Source of the DNA: Alphaproteobacteria bacterium
Lineage (GTDB): Bacteria; Pseudomonadota; Alphaproteobacteria; DSM-16000; Inquilinaceae
DNA: 64,000 nt
NCBI GenBank assembly: GCA_028277405.1
Contig: JANQGH010000084.1
Span: forward strand, 60,565 to 124,564
Direction: 5' to 3'
In this document: one piece after another, positions 54,723 through 62,215 of the stretch
Layout: every line of letters starts with the position of its first letter
Position numbering within the stretch: position 1 is the first letter of the stretch
The notes under the pieces: model-generated
What the model was told of the DNA's origin: nothing
The model's input: the letters and a program-made list of their open reading frames with translations, nothing else
The model's database searches: none
Made by a program: the position numbers and the translations under genes

Positions 54723-55667
54723 ATGACCCAGGCCTCGCCAGCCCTCGACGGTGCCGCAGAACGTGACGCAGAACGCGCCGCGCGCCTTGCCTTCGTCGCG
54801 CTGATCGCCGGCGCGCTCGCCATCTCCTTTTCACCGATTTTCGTGCGGGTGTCCGAACTGGAGCCGACGGCGACGGCATTCTGGCGGGTTTTTCTGGCGC
54901 TGCCCCTGCTGATCGTGTGGACGGGTGGACAACGCGGCCGTGTCTTCCTGCCCCGCCGCGAGGGGTTGCGCGTTCGCGAACTGTGCCTACTGGCCCTGCC
55001 GGGCGTCGCCTTTGCCGGGGATCTGTTCTTCTGGCATTGGTCGATCCAGTTCACCTCGGTCGCCAACTCCACCCTGTTTGCGAACCTGGCGCCGATCTTC
55101 GTCGTTCTGGCGGCCTGGCTGCTGTTCGGCCAGCGGTTCAGTCGGCTGTTCCTCGCCGGCCTGGCCACTGCCGTCGCCGGCGCGGCCCTGCTGGTCGGCG
55201 GCAGCCTCTCGCTGGGCTGGAGCCATCTCTTGGGCGACGGCATGGCGACGATCACCGCCCTGTTTTATGCCGCATACATCCTGGCCATCGGCCATCTCAG
55301 CCGCCGCTATTCCACACGCTATCTGATGATCGTGAGCGCGATTGTCAGTTCGCTGATCCTGTTGCCCGCGGCGATCCTGGCCGGCGAAAGCCTGATACCG
55401 CAGACGGTGCGCGGCTGGCTGATCCTGCTCGGCCTCGCCTGGATCAGCCAGGCGGCCGGCCAGACGCTGATCGCGCTGGGGCTGGCGCGCCTGCCGGCCG
55501 CCTTTTCATCGATCAGCCTCTTGATCCAGCCGGTAGGCGCAGCGCTGCTGGCCTGGCTGCTGCTCGCCGAAGGCCTGTCGCTGCATCAGATCGTCGGCGG
55601 TCTGGTCGTGCTCTACGGCATCTTTCTCGCCCGCCGTGGCTCGCGACCGGCGCGGTCACGGGATTGA
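54723..55667 (+). CDS. EamA/DMT family transporter
   Basis: 314-residue inner-membrane protein with ten predicted helices in two EamA repeats. FRVFLALPLLIVW-like (WRVFLALPLLIVW) in the first half and the paired glycines near GGLVVLYGIFLARRG at the end are typical. Probably exports amino acids or other metabolites. The GntR regulator starts 15 bases downstream in the same direction and may control it. Confidence 0.9.
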   Translation: MTQASPALDGAAERDAERAARLAFVALIAGALAISFSPIFVRVSELEPTATAFWRVFLALPLLIVWTGGQRGRVFLPRREGLRVRELCLLALPGVAFAGDLFFWHWSIQFTSVANSTLFANLAPIFVVLAAWLLFGQRFSRLFLAGLATAVAGAALLVGGSLSLGWSHLLGDGMATITALFYAAYILAIGHLSRRYSTRYLMIVSAIVSSLILLPAAILAGESLIPQTVRGWLILLGLAWISQAAGQTLIALGLARLPAAFSSISLLIQPVGAALLAWLLLAEGLSLHQIVGGLVVLYGIFLARRGSRPARSRD

Positions 55668-55682
55668 CGGCGCCGAACAGCT

Positions 55683-56444
55683 GTGACACGCCTGACCGCG
55701 ATGGACAGTCCAACCGACACGACGACGAACGGTACGACCGGCGGCAAGGCCGACCAGGTCGCCCGCACGATCACCGACCTGATCGCCGGTGGCAGCCTGT
55801 CGCCGGGCGAGCGCTTGCCGGGCGAGCGCCAGCTGGCCGAACGCATGGGCGTCAGCCGCGTGTCGGTCAGGGCCGCCTTGCAGCGGCTGAAAGCCCAAGG
55901 GATGGTCACCTCAGTGCAGGGCGGCGGCACCCGGGTTGCCTCGGCGTCGGCCAATCTGGACGCCGGGCTGGCCGTTCTCTTGCGGGGCAAGCTGGACAAT
56001 CTGCACGATCTCGCCGAGATCCGGATGGCCCTGGAGACCTGGGCGGCCGGCCGGGCGGCGGAGCGCGCGACCGACACCCAGATCGCCGAGATCAAGGGCC
56101 ATCTTGACGCCATGGAAGCCGCCGGGCCGCGGCGGGGTGCGGACAGCAATGTGGCGCGGGAAGACGCCCTATTTCACATGGCCATCGGCAAGGCGTCTCA
56201 AAGCCCGGTCTATACCCACATCCTGACGACGATCCGGTCGGTCCTGGTCGAAATGCTGGACTTTCACCGCTATGAGCTGTTTTCGGAACCCAACGACGAC
56301 GCCATCGTGCTGGACCAGCATCGCGCGATCTTCGAGGCGATCGAACGGCGGGACGCGGCCGGCGCGCAAACCGCCATGCAAGACCATCTGCGCTGGGTGC
56401 TCGCTTACTATGCCCGCCACCGCGAACCGGCGAGCTCCAGCTAG
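55683..56444 (+). CDS. FadR-type GntR transcriptional regulator
   Basis: 253 residues. The winged helix (about 22-90) has GERLPGERQLAERMGVSRVSVRAALQRLKAQGMV, a classic GntR motif; an FCD ligand domain follows (about 105-245) with REDALFHMAIGKASQSP and HRAIFEAIERRD, the metal-binding FCD pattern. Start is GTG 55683 or ATG 55701; both leave the DNA-binding domain intact. It lies right after the EamA gene. The stop shares the palindrome CTAG with the stop of the convergent XRE gene. Confidence 0.9.
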   Translation: MTRLTAMDSPTDTTTNGTTGGKADQVARTITDLIAGGSLSPGERLPGERQLAERMGVSRVSVRAALQRLKAQGMVTSVQGGGTRVASASANLDAGLAVLLRGKLDNLHDLAEIRMALETWAAGRAAERATDTQIAEIKGHLDAMEAAGPRRGADSNVAREDALFHMAIGKASQSPVYTHILTTIRSVLVEMLDFHRYELFSEPNDDAIVLDQHRAIFEAIERRDAAGAQTAMQDHLRWVLAYYARHREPASSS

Positions 56445-56689
56445 TCCTTCTTTTGCTTGGCCCGTTTCTTGTTCAGCCGGATCTCGTCGGGTCCGAAGAA
56501 ATCGTCGACGCCCTCGCTGACAGCGAAGCAGGCGAGACGCACGGCCTTCGGCACGGACACGGCTTCGCCGTTGCGCTCGCCTTTTTCATAGTACTGAACG
56601 ATGCGGCGCTTCAGGCCCAGCGCGTCCGCCGCCTCCTTTTGCGACAGGCCCAGCGAACGACGCCAACGTCGAAAGTCGTAGTCGTGCAT
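56441..56689 (-). CDS. Small XRE-family regulator
   Basis: 82 residues. The helix-turn-helix DYDFRRWRRSLGLSQKEAADALGLKRRIVQYYEKGER (residues about 3-40) is a standard XRE/Cro fold; the C-terminal tail is lysine-rich (NKKRAKQKKD). Start ATG 56689 with GAGGAA upstream. A good promoter and a perfect palindrome (56758-56772) lie just upstream, the expected autoregulatory arrangement; the same palindrome occurs twice at 16.1 kb. DNA-binding specificity is inferred from position only. Confidence 0.85.
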   Translation of the reverse strand: MHDYDFRRWRRSLGLSQKEAADALGLKRRIVQYYEKGERNGEAVSVPKAVRLACFAVSEGVDDFFGPDEIRLNKKRAKQKKD

Positions 56690-56723
56690 GGTTCCTCGAT
56701 CGTCCGGCGGGCTGATTGGCGAC

Positions 56724-56752
56724 AATCTAGCCTGTCGTCGGCCGATCGCCAA
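56724..56752 (-). promoter_or_regulatory. Candidate promoter of the XRE gene
   Basis: On the minus strand TTGGCG (56747-56752) and TAGATT (56724-56729) are 17 bases apart. The predicted transcript starts about 28 bases before ATG 56689. The palindromic operator ends 6 bases upstream of the -35. Confidence 0.5.
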
Positions 56753-56757
56753 GAAAA

Positions 56758-56772
56758 GCGCACCAAGTGCGC
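56758..56772. promoter_or_regulatory. Palindromic operator GCGCAC-CAA-GTGCGC upstream of the XRE gene
   Basis: Perfect 6-bp inverted repeat with a 3-base centre, identical in its arms to the two sites at 16067-16111. The flank AGAAAA to its left is also shared. Probably the site of the adjacent XRE protein. Confidence 0.7.
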
Positions 56773-56905
56773 CGATATGAGCATCAATCGCGCCTGGCCG
56801 ACGGGCTTTCGTTCGTTTGCGATTGGTAACGTTTGGTTTGGCTTGGCGGCCAGGACGCTATGTGCTTTCCTCCGCCGCGACGGCAGCCTTGCGTGGCTCA
56901 GCCCC

Positions 56906-56959
56906 CCCAGAGACATCCTCCCAGAGACACCGCCCCAAAGACACGCCCAAGAGACTCCC
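56906..56959 (+). repeat. Four imperfect 14-base tandem repeats before pyruvate kinase
   Basis: Units CCCAGAGACATCCT, CCCAGAGACACCGC, CCCAAAGACACG and CCCAAGAGACTCCC run without gaps and end two bases before the pyruvate kinase ATG. They are purine/cytosine-rich, lack a normal Shine-Dalgarno sequence, and may influence translation or be a slippage-prone array. Confidence 0.6.
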
Positions 56960-56961
56960 CC

Positions 56962-58407
56962 ATGACAGCGAATCCCGCCGAGATCAGATCTCTGAACCGC
57001 GGTCGCCAGACCAAGATCGTGGCCACGATGGGCCCGGCCTCCAGTTCCCCGGGCATGATCCGGGACCTGTTCATCGCCGGCGTCGACGTCTTTCGCCTGA
57101 ATTTCAGCCATGGCAGCCATGAGGACCACCATGAACGCCTGAAGGCCATCCGGGCGCTGGAACAGGAGTTCGACCGGCCGGTCACGATCATGGCCGATCT
57201 GCAGGGCCCGAAGCTGCGCATCGGCACGTTCGGCGACGGGCCAATCGCGCTTGAGGAGGGCCAGCGGTTCCGGCTCGACCTCAACGACACGCCGGGCGAT
57301 CAGACACGATGCTGTCTGCCGCATCCGGAAGTCTTCGAGGCGCTGAGTGCCGGCCAGCGCATCCTGCTCGATGACGGCCGGGTCCGGCTTGAGGTGAAGA
57401 GCCACGGCGCCGACTTCGCCGAGACCATGGTTATCGCCGGCACGAAGCTGTCCGACCGCAAGGGGCTGAACCTGCCCAACGCCATCTTGCCGGTCTCGCC
57501 GCTGACCTCGAAGGACCGGGACGATCTGCGCTTCGCCCTGGATATCGGCGTCGACTGGGTGGCCCTGTCGTTCGTGCAACGTCCGGAGGACGTGGCCGAG
57601 GCGCGGCGTTTGATCGGCGGCCGGGCTAGCCTCTTGGTGAAGATGGAAAAGCCGTCGGCGATCTATCATCTCGACGAGTTGATCGTGCTGACCGACGCCA
57701 TGATGGTGGCGCGCGGCGATTTGGGCGTGGAAATGCCGGTCGAGGACGTGCCGGGCCTGCAAAAGCGCATCGTCCGCCACTGCCGCCGCGCCGGCAAACC
57801 GGTGATCGTGGCCACCCAGATGCTGGAAAGCATGGTGGGCGCACCGATGCCGACCCGCGCGGAGGCTTCCGACGTCGCCACGGCGGTGTTCGACGGCGCC
57901 GACGGCATCATGCTGTCGGCCGAAACGGCGGCGGGCGACTATCCGATCGAGGCGGTGTCGACCATGGACCGGATCGCCAGGCGCGTGGAAGGCGACCCGC
58001 TCTACCGCACGATCCTGGACCACGAGCATTACGATCCGGAGGAAACCGCCGCCGACGCCATTACCGCCGCCGCCAGGCAGGTTGCCCACACGATCCGCGC
58101 GGCGGCCATCGTCACCTACACCACGTCCGGCTCAACCACCCTGCGCGCCGCCCGCGAACGGCCGGAGGTCCACATCCTGTGCCTGACCTCCAGCCTGGAG
58201 ACGGCGCGCCGGCTGGGCATGGTCTGGGGCGTGCACACGGTGCATACCGAGGACGTCGCCAGTTTCGACGAGATGGTCAAAAAGGCGGTCGACATCGCCA
58301 AGCGCGATGGCTTGGCCGACGAAGGCCAGCGCCTGGTGATCACCGCCGGCGTTCCCTTCGGCACGCCCGGCAACACCAACGTCCTGCGCATCGCCTGGGT
58401 GGATTAG
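56962..58407 (+). CDS. pyk: Pyruvate kinase
   Basis: 481 residues, converting phosphoenolpyruvate and ADP to pyruvate and ATP at the end of glycolysis. TKIVATMGPASSSP, FRLNFSHG, MADLQGPKLRIG and MVARGDLGVEMP (metal and catalytic region) are family signatures; the C-terminal regulatory-type domain is complete with TTSGSTTLRAARERP. The start ATG 56962 gives the family N-terminus; the open frame upstream crosses the 14-base tandem repeats and is not family-like. Unlike most bacterial pyk genes it lies beside regulators, not other glycolytic genes. Confidence 0.95.
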   Translation: MTANPAEIRSLNRGRQTKIVATMGPASSSPGMIRDLFIAGVDVFRLNFSHGSHEDHHERLKAIRALEQEFDRPVTIMADLQGPKLRIGTFGDGPIALEEGQRFRLDLNDTPGDQTRCCLPHPEVFEALSAGQRILLDDGRVRLEVKSHGADFAETMVIAGTKLSDRKGLNLPNAILPVSPLTSKDRDDLRFALDIGVDWVALSFVQRPEDVAEARRLIGGRASLLVKMEKPSAIYHLDELIVLTDAMMVARGDLGVEMPVEDVPGLQKRIVRHCRRAGKPVIVATQMLESMVGAPMPTRAEASDVATAVFDGADGIMLSAETAAGDYPIEAVSTMDRIARRVEGDPLYRTILDHEHYDPEETAADAITAAARQVAHTIRAAAIVTYTTSGSTTLRAARERPEVHILCLTSSLETARRLGMVWGVHTVHTEDVASFDEMVKKAVDIAKRDGLADEGQRLVITAGVPFGTPGNTNVLRIAWVD

Positions 58408-58459
58408 CGCGCAGTGCGGCCACCGCTCCGGCCGGGCTGCCCAACGCCGCCCGGGCCGG

Positions 58460-60100
58460 CTAGATGAACAACTGGTCGTAGGTATAGACACCGTCGTCGA
58501 ACTTGAAGAGTTCGACGTCGGCGACCGCGAGATCCGTCACGCCGCCGGTGATGGTTCCTTCCTGCGGATCGCCCGCGGTGAAGGTGAAATCGTCCTTATC
58601 GCCCGACAGGATCAGGAGATCGGTATCGGCCCCACCATCGACCGTGCCGGTACCGCTGTGGAGGTCGAAGACGTCGTCGCCGTCCTCGCCGAAGATGAAG
58701 ACGTCCTTGACCCCGGCCGAGGCGCCGCGCGCATAGACCGTGTCGTCGCCGGCGCCGAGTTCTATCGTCGCGCCGTCGATGCCCTCGGAGGTATCGCCCA
58801 GCGCCCAGCCGGCGCCCTTGCCGATGACCGTGTCATCGTCGTTGCCGGTATCGATGACGGCGTCCTTGATGCCGTCGCCATAGGCGGTGACAAAGCCGCT
58901 GCCCTTGATGGACGACGAGCCCTCGACCCGATCGTTGCCGTCACCGGTGGTGATCTCGGTCCGAACAATGCCGTTGTTGTCGATCAGCTCGCTGCCGTTC
59001 TGCCCTGTCACGGAGACCCTGCCGAGCACCTTGTCGCGGCCCGCACCCGTATCGATGGTGCCGCCATTGATGCCGTCATTCTCCTCGATCAAGCTGTTCT
59101 CGCCGGCTCGAACGACCACCAACCCGGTCACCCGGTCATGGCCGTCACCGGTGAAGACATCGGTGCCGTCGATAGCGTCGCAGCCGCCGACTTCGCTCTC
59201 ATCGCCAGCAGTCGCGAAGACCGACGCAGTCACCACGTCGCTGTCCGCGCCGGTATCCACGGTGCCAAGGTCGAAGCCATCGTTGGAGGTCACAACACCG
59301 CGATCGCCGACACGGGCAACGACCGATGCGATCACCTTGTCGCGGCCCCCGCCGGTATCGACGGTGCTGGTGTCGATTCCGTCGACGACGGTGATGCGGC
59401 CGTCGTCACCGACTTCGGCAAACACTGTTCCTGTGACCTTGTCGCGGCCCGAACCGGTTTCGATATCGACGCCCTGGAAACCGTCGATGAGGACACCGCC
59501 GCTGTCACCTGCCGTCATGACGGCCTTGGCCGAGACCGTATCGTGGCCGGCGCCGGTGTATATTGCGCCGGATTGAATGACTTCGCCCGACAGGTTCGCA
59601 CCGAGTCCCCCGCGGGCGTAGGCGCTGCCAAGCACGAGGTCGTTCCCTGGCCCGGTATCGATGACGCCATCTGACGACTCGCCTTCCTGATCGATTCCGT
59701 AGAGGAAACTCTGTCCATTGTCTCCAACGGTCAGGCGCGCGGTGCCGATGATCGCGTCGGCCCCCTCGCCGCCATTGATGACGTCCTCATTGGCGATCCC
59801 CGCGGCCTCCATGTTCGTGTTGTCGCCCGCCGTTACCGTCGCGCTGCCTTTGAGCGTGTCACGGCCCGGCCCCAACTCCAACAGGGCCAGGTTGCGGACG
59901 CCCGCCAGGTTCACCTCATCGGTCGTCTCGACCCTGGCCCGCAGGGAGCCCCAGATCAGGTCGTTGCCGGTGAGCGCGTCAGCCCCCGGCACCTCGTTGA
60001 TGATCGCCTCGGCGCTGCCGGCGGTGGTGAGCGTCTTCCAGGCAAACTTGATCGCGAAATCGCTGAAAATGGTGAAAGGGAAGTTCTGTAAGTTCAGCAT
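58460..60100 (-). CDS. Repeat protein with 33-34 aa RTX-like units, probable type I secretion substrate (paralogue 1)
   Basis: 546 residues, acidic, without a classical signal peptide. The N-terminal 70 residues (FPFTIFSDFAIKFAWKTL) are shared with paralogue 2. From residue 76 to about 447 there are units of 33-34 residues starting TGxGxDxVxG at 149, 182, 215, 249, 283, 317, 351, 385 and 418; each holds one RTX-like GxGxD turn followed by a short beta segment and a DGI turn. The C-terminal 162 residues end VELFKFDDGVYTYDQLFI, like the ends of type I secreted RTX proteins. A GAGAGGC site precedes ATG 60100. No T1SS genes are in the window. Function unknown. Confidence 0.85.
   Translation of the reverse strand: MLNLQNFPFTIFSDFAIKFAWKTLTTAGSAEAIINEVPGADALTGNDLIWGSLRARVETTDEVNLAGVRNLALLELGPGRDTLKGSATVTAGDNTNMEAAGIANEDVINGGEGADAIIGTARLTVGDNGQSFLYGIDQEGESSDGVIDTGPGNDLVLGSAYARGGLGANLSGEVIQSGAIYTGAGHDTVSAKAVMTAGDSGGVLIDGFQGVDIETGSGRDKVTGTVFAEVGDDGRITVVDGIDTSTVDTGGGRDKVIASVVARVGDRGVVTSNDGFDLGTVDTGADSDVVTASVFATAGDESEVGGCDAIDGTDVFTGDGHDRVTGLVVVRAGENSLIEENDGINGGTIDTGAGRDKVLGRVSVTGQNGSELIDNNGIVRTEITTGDGNDRVEGSSSIKGSGFVTAYGDGIKDAVIDTGNDDDTVIGKGAGWALGDTSEGIDGATIELGAGDDTVYARGASAGVKDVFIFGEDGDDVFDLHSGTGTVDGGADTDLLILSGDKDDFTFTAGDPQEGTITGGVTDLAVADVELFKFDDGVYTYDQLFI
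58760..59875 (-). repeat. Coding tandem repeats of about 102 bp (paralogue 1)
   Basis: About eleven units of 99-102 bp encode the 33-34 aa repeats. The first two are more diverged; units are moderately similar at DNA level and the GACACGGTxxxCGG-type core recurs on the coding strand. The array is coding throughout and not a CRISPR. Confidence 0.8.
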
Positions 60101-60348
60101 GGATGTGCCTCTCGTTTGCTCGGGCGACCATTAATGGGTCTTGCCAACGGCGGCGGGAAACGGACGGGCCGGCCCGCGGCCGTCAGGTCCGACGCAGGCC
60201 GTCTGTGGCTTGAAAGCATTTCGATGCCGTTGTCGAAGGACACTAGGCTGTCGATCTCGACGTAGAGCAAGATGTCGGCGTTCACCGTCACCACGCCGCC
60301 ATAGGTGATGATCGCGAGCCGGGACCGATTCTTGGCAGATGTGCTCAT
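60094..60348 (-). CDS. Possible small protein overlapping the repeat-protein start
   Basis: 84 residues from ATG 60348. The first 50 (SRLAIITYGGVVTVNADILL, then YVEIDSLVSFDNGIEMLSS) look protein-like; the rest is Pro/Arg-rich and may be chance. It overlaps the start of the repeat protein by 7 bases, suggesting coupling if real. No strong ribosome site. I do not recognise it. Confidence 0.35.
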   Translation of the reverse strand: MSTSAKNRSRLAIITYGGVVTVNADILLYVEIDSLVSFDNGIEMLSSHRRPASDLTAAGRPVRFPPPLARPINGRPSKREAHPC

Positions 60349-60629
60349 CGACCGATCACGTTTTTCGTTTCGACACCGCGTTGGGCAGGGGCGACAGCGC
60401 AGCGCGGTGGCGTCCGCGAACCATGATTCTCGGCAACCGCAGATTGTCCAGAACCGGTATTGCCAAAACCGGCGGTTTGCGCTGTTGGACCGGAATTCCT
60501 GCACTCCTGCACCGGAATACCCATCCGTCTGCCGGCGCCGTCGCGCAGGAAATGGCGGGCGCTAACGGCGCGAGAGGCTGTCGCTCCGAGTACCGATCCG
60601 CCGCTCAGTGGCGCGGGGTCCCGACGGGC
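60349..60629. other. Spacer between the AraC gene end and the small candidate gene
   Basis: No convincing gene. The stretch includes the sequence GATTGTCCAGAACCGG and several short GC-rich inverted segments, but nothing I can assign. A promoter for the minus-strand genes 60348 and 60100 presumably lies here. Confidence 0.4.
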
Positions 60630-61643
60630 TCAGCCGCCATCGACGGCGCGGCCTCGCCTTTCTCCGGCCTGCGCGCGATAGTCCCGCGGCGACAGGCCAT
60701 ACGCCCGACGGAACAGCTTGGCGAAATGGCTGCCGTCCCTGAAGCCCCAGGAATGGGCGATCTCGGTGATCAACCGGCCGGCGTGGCCGGCGGCGGCAAG
60801 CTCTCGCCGGCATCGTTCCAGACGTTGGCGGCGAATCCAGGCGCCCACGGTGATCCCATACGACTCGAACACCAGATGCAGATACCGGGTCGAAATCGCC
60901 AACGCCTCGGCGACCCGTGTCGGCGTCAGGTCGCCACGGCTGAGGTTTCTCGCGATGTACTCCCGCGCCCGGTCAAAGGTGATCGTCCGCATGGCATGCC
61001 GCCCGACCATCGTCGACGCGCCCATGGCATAGGCGAGCAACTCGCCCGTCACCCGCATGGCGCCGGAAAGGTCTTCGCCGGTCGGCTTGAGCCGATTACG
61101 GCACAGCGCGCGCATATGGGCGCCGAACAGCGCCACGGGACCGTCCGACCGGCGCAGCACCTGACCGCTGTAGTCGTACGCATGGGGCATGATGTCCAGC
61201 AGGAAGCTCTTGCGGAAGTGCAGCGCACGAAAGAAGAACGGGCCCTCGGCACCAAACCGATAGTCCTGTTCGGTATCGAGCAGAAAGACATCGCCTGGTC
61301 TCGCCAGCAGGTCGTTTCCGCCGGTGACGATCTGCTGCTTTCCGCCGAGGATCTGAACCACCGACAGGCAAGCGTCGTGGCTTCTCTGGAACTGATCGGT
61401 CGATCGATAACACTCCAGGGAATCGACGGGATTGACACGCATATGCATCACGACCTGCTCGTCGAGCGAAGCTGCTTGAAGATCCGCAGAGACGTCTTCG
61501 TGCAGCCGCCTGGAGAAGCCGACCGGGAGAATGAAGTCGCTCGACATCAGACGTTCCAGCGCCTCGGCGCGTTCTCCTTGAGGAAGGTCCGATGTACTCC
61601 ACTTTACGACGGGATCGTTTTGGGGTCGGGAAGCCTGAGGCAT
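60630..61643 (-). CDS. AraC-family transcriptional regulator
   Basis: 337 residues. The N-terminal 200 residues are an AraC_binding_2/cupin-like sensing domain (SVVQILGGKQQIVTGGNDLLARPGDVFLLDTEQDYRFG). The C-terminal double helix-turn-helix (about 235-330) has PTRVAEALAISTRYLHLVFE and ITEIAHSWGFRDGSHFAKLFRRAYGLSPRDYRA, a standard AraC signature. It lies between the two repeat-protein paralogues on the same strand and is the obvious candidate to control them. Start ATG 61643 follows AGAGG. Confidence 0.9.
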   Translation of the reverse strand: MPQASRPQNDPVVKWSTSDLPQGERAEALERLMSSDFILPVGFSRRLHEDVSADLQAASLDEQVVMHMRVNPVDSLECYRSTDQFQRSHDACLSVVQILGGKQQIVTGGNDLLARPGDVFLLDTEQDYRFGAEGPFFFRALHFRKSFLLDIMPHAYDYSGQVLRRSDGPVALFGAHMRALCRNRLKPTGEDLSGAMRVTGELLAYAMGASTMVGRHAMRTITFDRAREYIARNLSRGDLTPTRVAEALAISTRYLHLVFESYGITVGAWIRRQRLERCRRELAAAGHAGRLITEIAHSWGFRDGSHFAKLFRRAYGLSPRDYRAQAGERRGRAVDGG

Positions 61644-62044
61644 GGGGGACCTCTTCGATCAGAACCGGTCAAGCGCGCTTGGCGGTGATCGGCCAAGGGC
61701 CGTGCTCATCCACTGCCGGTTGGCAGCCGGTACTCCAGGCCAGCCGACCACAACGGCGCCGAGCGGGACGTTCCGGAACAAAGGCATGCAAATTCCGGCT
61801 CGTACGCCTGGTCTTGGAAGCCGATAGCCCCTCCTCGCGAGGGCTTTCCGATCGACTTCGAAAGGGAAGTCGCGGAAAACCGTGCCGGGGCAGTTATGCA
61901 AGGACATGGCTTTGCCCGTCCTTCCTCCGACGCTCTTCCCCTTGGCCGCCTGCAGGATCCGGCAGGGCCTTGGAAAAGCGAGTGGCCGCGGCACGGGTGG
62001 AGAGCAGCTTTCCCCCGACTGCCGCTGTCTTGGGCAGAATGGGC
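61644..62044. other. Intergenic stretch between AraC and paralogue 2
   Basis: Open frames here are Pro/Arg/Cys-rich and unconvincing. It contains a short inverted repeat GACTT-N8-AAGTC near 61855-61872 and an inverted CCTCGCGAGG at 61832-61841. I see no gene. Confidence 0.5.
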
Positions 62045-62069
62045 AAAAATGCCACTTTTGGAAGTGGCA
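62045..62069 (-). terminator. Intrinsic terminator of paralogue 2
   Basis: On the minus strand TGCCACTT-CCAA-AAGTGGCA is a perfect 8-bp hairpin followed by TTTTTG. It lies 147 bases downstream of the paralogue 2 stop, so that gene is transcribed alone and does not run into the AraC gene. Confidence 0.8.
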
Positions 62070-62215
62070 GGTCAATGATGACCGGGCTGGGACGACCGGG
62101 CTGGTGGCAACCCGGCCGCTGGGGTCATTGCCCGCCCGAGGACAGGGCGCGGCTGCGTGCGCGAGCCGTGGACGGCCCCTGAACGAGCCGCCGACCGCTT
62201 TCGGCCGAAACCGGG

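Noticed and set aside
58760..59875. Regular repeats at 58.8-59.9 kb and 62.5-63.7 kb considered as CRISPR arrays
   Set aside because: Units are 99-102 bp, in frame and encode a degenerate protein repeat; there are no identical short repeats with unique spacers and no cas genes.
61659..62075. 138-residue minus-strand open frame between AraC and paralogue 2
   Set aside because: Pro/Arg/Cys-rich with no family signal, and its start lies in the terminator hairpin of paralogue 2.
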